A model generated the notes under the pieces. The model ran no database searches. It was not told where the DNA came from and saw nothing but the letters and a program-made list of their open reading frames with translations. A DNA stretch of 7,905 nt from Inquilinus sp039594555. GTDB lineage: Bacteria > Pseudomonadota > Alphaproteobacteria > DSM-16000 > Inquilinaceae. The stretch covers positions 1 to 7,905 of the forward strand of contig NZ_JBCNNF010000318.1 in the NCBI RefSeq assembly GCF_039594555.1. The letters are read 5' to 3'. The translations under genes were made by a program, and so were the position numbers. Below, piece by piece: positions 6,756 to 7,905 of this stretch (position 1 is its first letter; every line of letters starts with the position of its first letter).

Positions 6756-6771
6756 CTTGTCACGAGACAAG
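6756..6771. promoter_or_regulatory. Operator-like dyad between the thioesterase and cupin genes
   Basis: CTTGTC-ACGA-GACAAG is a perfect 6+4+6 inverted repeat in the middle of the divergent 6694-6837 gap, 66 bases before the cupin start and 62 bases before the thioesterase start. Unlike the GC-only palindromes in this window it is of mixed composition, so it is less likely to be chance. The size fits a dimeric repressor or activator site. No regulator gene is present in the window to pair it with. Confidence 0.35.
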
Positions 6772-6824
6772 GTTCCGGTCGCCCCAGCCGCAGGGCCGAC
6801 GTACCGTTCCCGGACCAGGGACCA

Positions 6825-6830
6825 AAGGAG
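6825..6830 (+). promoter_or_regulatory. Strong ribosome binding site of the cupin gene
   Basis: AAGGAG, seven bases before the ATG at 6838, is the best Shine-Dalgarno in the window. It fixes the cupin start, although the open frame extends far upstream. Confidence 0.85.
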
Positions 6831-6837
6831 AAGCGCC

Positions 6838-7179
6838 ATGAGCGCCGAGCAGGATTGGCTGGTCACCGTGGCCGGAACCGAGGCGCTGTTTCCGCCGCCG
6901 CCGGCCGAGCAGTTCCTCTACCGGCTGCAGCACGGCACCATGAAGGCCGGGCTCTACGCCCCGCGCGGCACCGACCCGCAGGGGCCGCACAAGCGCGACG
7001 AGCTCTATATCGTCTGGCGCGGCAGCGGCACCTTCTTCCGCGATGGCGAGCGGAAACCGTTCGGACCGGGTGACGTGATCTTCGTTCCGGCCCATATGGA
7101 GCATCGGTTCGAGGATTTCAGCGATGACTTTGCGACATGGGTGATCTTCTGGGGCCCGGAGGGCGGGGAGAAGAGCTAG
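6838..7179 (+). CDS. Small single-domain cupin protein
   Basis: A 113-residue cytoplasmic protein with one RmlC-type cupin barrel. Cupin motif 1 is PHKRDELYIVWRGSG (50-64), with His51 and Glu55 as likely metal ligands; the second His of the usual HxH is Arg53. Motif 2 is PGDVIFVPAHMEHRF (77-91), giving His89 as the third ligand and possibly His86 as well. Such small cupins include isomerases, dioxygenases and pure binding proteins, so no reaction can be assigned. The C-terminal segment (FATWVIFWGPEGG) completes the barrel. Translation starts at ATG 6838 behind a strong ribosome binding site. Its last 43 bases overlap the start of the next gene in another frame, which ties the two together. 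It may be controlled from the dyad at 6756-6771. Confidence 0.9.
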   Translation: MSAEQDWLVTVAGTEALFPPPPAEQFLYRLQHGTMKAGLYAPRGTDPQGPHKRDELYIVWRGSGTFFRDGERKPFGPGDVIFVPAHMEHRFEDFSDDFATWVIFWGPEGGEKS

Positions 7180-7905
7180 AGCCGGCACGCCCGGCGCTCG
7201 TATGGGGCGCCGATCTCGGCGCACCGGCGACGCCGCGTCAGGAGGCCGAGGCTGTGCGCCTGGCGGCCGAGATGGGCGCCGCCGCCGGCCGCGTCACGCT
7301 CGACTGGGCGGTGCTGCAGCCGGAGGGGCGCGGCAGGCTTGACCCCGCCGCGCTGGCCGGGCTCGACCGCCGGGTCGACGCGCTGGGCGAGGCCGGGCTG
7401 GCGCCCTGGCCGCTGCTGGCGCCGGCCCGGCTGCCGCGCGACCTCCGCATCCGCGGCGGCTGGACGGCGCGGGACACGGCCTGGCGCTTCGCCGAATTCG
7501 CCTGCCGCGTCGCCGACCGGATCGGCGACCGCATGGCCGCGCTGGTCATCGACGCCGGCGCCCCCGGCTTCGCCCGCGACGAGCTGGTGCGCCGCGACCG
7601 GCCGGTCGGCATGGCCGAGGATACGGCATTCCGCGCCGCGCTGCACCACCTGCTGCTCGGCCGCGGCTTGGCGCTGTCGGCGCTGCGGCAGGAGAGCGGG
7701 CGCTGGCGCCTGGGCGCCGCCCTGGCCGGCCCGCCGCCCGAGCCCTGGGACGACACGCTGGCCTCCTCCGACGCCGTCGTCATCGCCGAGGCGCTGGGCT
7801 GGGAGGCGTCGGTCGCGACTCTCCGCGACGGCCGCTATCCCGAGCTGGCAGCCGAGCGGCTGGGCCGGCTGGTCGAGGAAGACGACGGGAAACGCTGCCG
7901 CGGCC
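7137..7905 (+). CDS. Glycoside hydrolase family 1-like protein, degenerate active site, 3' end missing
   Basis: An open frame of 256 codons runs off the window edge without a stop. GH1 (beta-glucosidase) landmarks appear in order: LVWGADLG (21-28, for F-WGAAT), RLAAEMG (41-47), RVTLDWAVLQPEGRGRLD (52-69, for RFSISWPRI-PEGRG), VDALGEAGLAPW (80-91), RGGWTARDT (106-114), FAEFACRVADRIGDR (118-132), AALHHLLLGRG (167-177) and RDGRYPELAAERLG (230-243). The active-site positions are altered. The Gln of the usual QVEG, the His-Trp of HWDLP (now PARLP) and the NEP motif (now DAGAP, 139-143) are all lost, so no general acid/base Glu is present. The frame opens at 7128 and ATG 7137 is its first start, inside the cupin gene, with no clear ribosome binding site. 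GTG 7254 has AGGAGG 8 bases upstream but would discard the conserved LVWGA segment. It may be a pseudoenzyme or an N-terminal domain of a larger fusion protein. The fold call is good; function is unknown. Confidence 0.7.
   Translation, partial: MGDLLGPGGRGEELEPARPALVWGADLGAPATPRQEAEAVRLAAEMGAAAGRVTLDWAVLQPEGRGRLDPAALAGLDRRVDALGEAGLAPWPLLAPARLPRDLRIRGGWTARDTAWRFAEFACRVADRIGDRMAALVIDAGAPGFARDELVRRDRPVGMAEDTAFRAALHHLLLGRGLALSALRQESGRWRLGAALAGPPPEPWDDTLASSDAVVIAEALGWEASVATLRDGRYPELAAERLGRLVEEDDGKRCRG

Noticed and set aside
7176..7783. Minus-strand open frames of 157 and 181 codons at the right end
   Set aside because: The plus strand carries the GH1-like motifs over the same bases, while these frames are low-complexity Arg/Ala/Ser or Gly sequence without domains.

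Overview
The window is GC-rich DNA (third codon positions are overwhelmingly G or C) with short gaps, overlapping stop/start codons and a malate dehydrogenase of the alphaproteobacterial LDH-like type. Together with the palindromic intergenic repeat near 3200-3280, this points to an alphaproteobacterium. Rhodospirillales-type organisms (Azospirillum/Inquilinus-like) are my best guess, but the genus cannot be fixed from this sequence. Nothing marks a plasmid, phage or transposon; it looks like ordinary chromosome.

Layout. (1) 54-1046, plus strand: two tandem AhpD-like/carboxymuconolactone decarboxylase family genes, about 80% identical in protein, each behind a related leader. A strong C(UUCG)G intrinsic terminator follows at 1069-1100. 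(2) 1195-2858, plus strand: panB and panC with a 4-base ATGA overlap, giving two steps of pantothenate (coenzyme A precursor) synthesis. (3) 2869-3087, minus strand: a 72-residue proline-rich lipoprotein, convergent with panC. (4) 3206-3277: two hairpins in inverted orientation, a composite palindromic repeat; one of them can terminate mdh transcription. (5) 3296-4258, minus strand: mdh, malate dehydrogenase of the TCA cycle. (6) 4407-6277, plus strand: an exported PRC-barrel protein followed 11 bases later by an MFS transporter. (7) 6274-6693, minus strand: a hotdog-fold acyl-CoA thioesterase whose 3' end overlaps the transporter by 4 bases. (8) 6838-7179, plus strand: a small cupin. (9) 7137 to the window edge, plus strand: an incomplete gene for a glycoside hydrolase family 1-like protein that starts inside the cupin gene.

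Most of the window is housekeeping or general metabolism (pantothenate, TCA cycle, thioester hydrolysis, peroxide/thiol chemistry, transport). The most unusual object is the last gene. Its backbone follows GH1 beta-glucosidases over some 220 residues, but the residues that form the sugar subsite and the general acid/base glutamate are replaced, so it looks like a pseudo-glycosidase. The second is the AhpD-like pair, in which the downstream copy keeps the CxxC/His centre but has lost the conserved proton-relay glutamate. I see no tRNA, rRNA, CRISPR array or insertion sequence. No stretch without a gene exceeds 300 bases; the longest is the 208 bases at 3088-3295.
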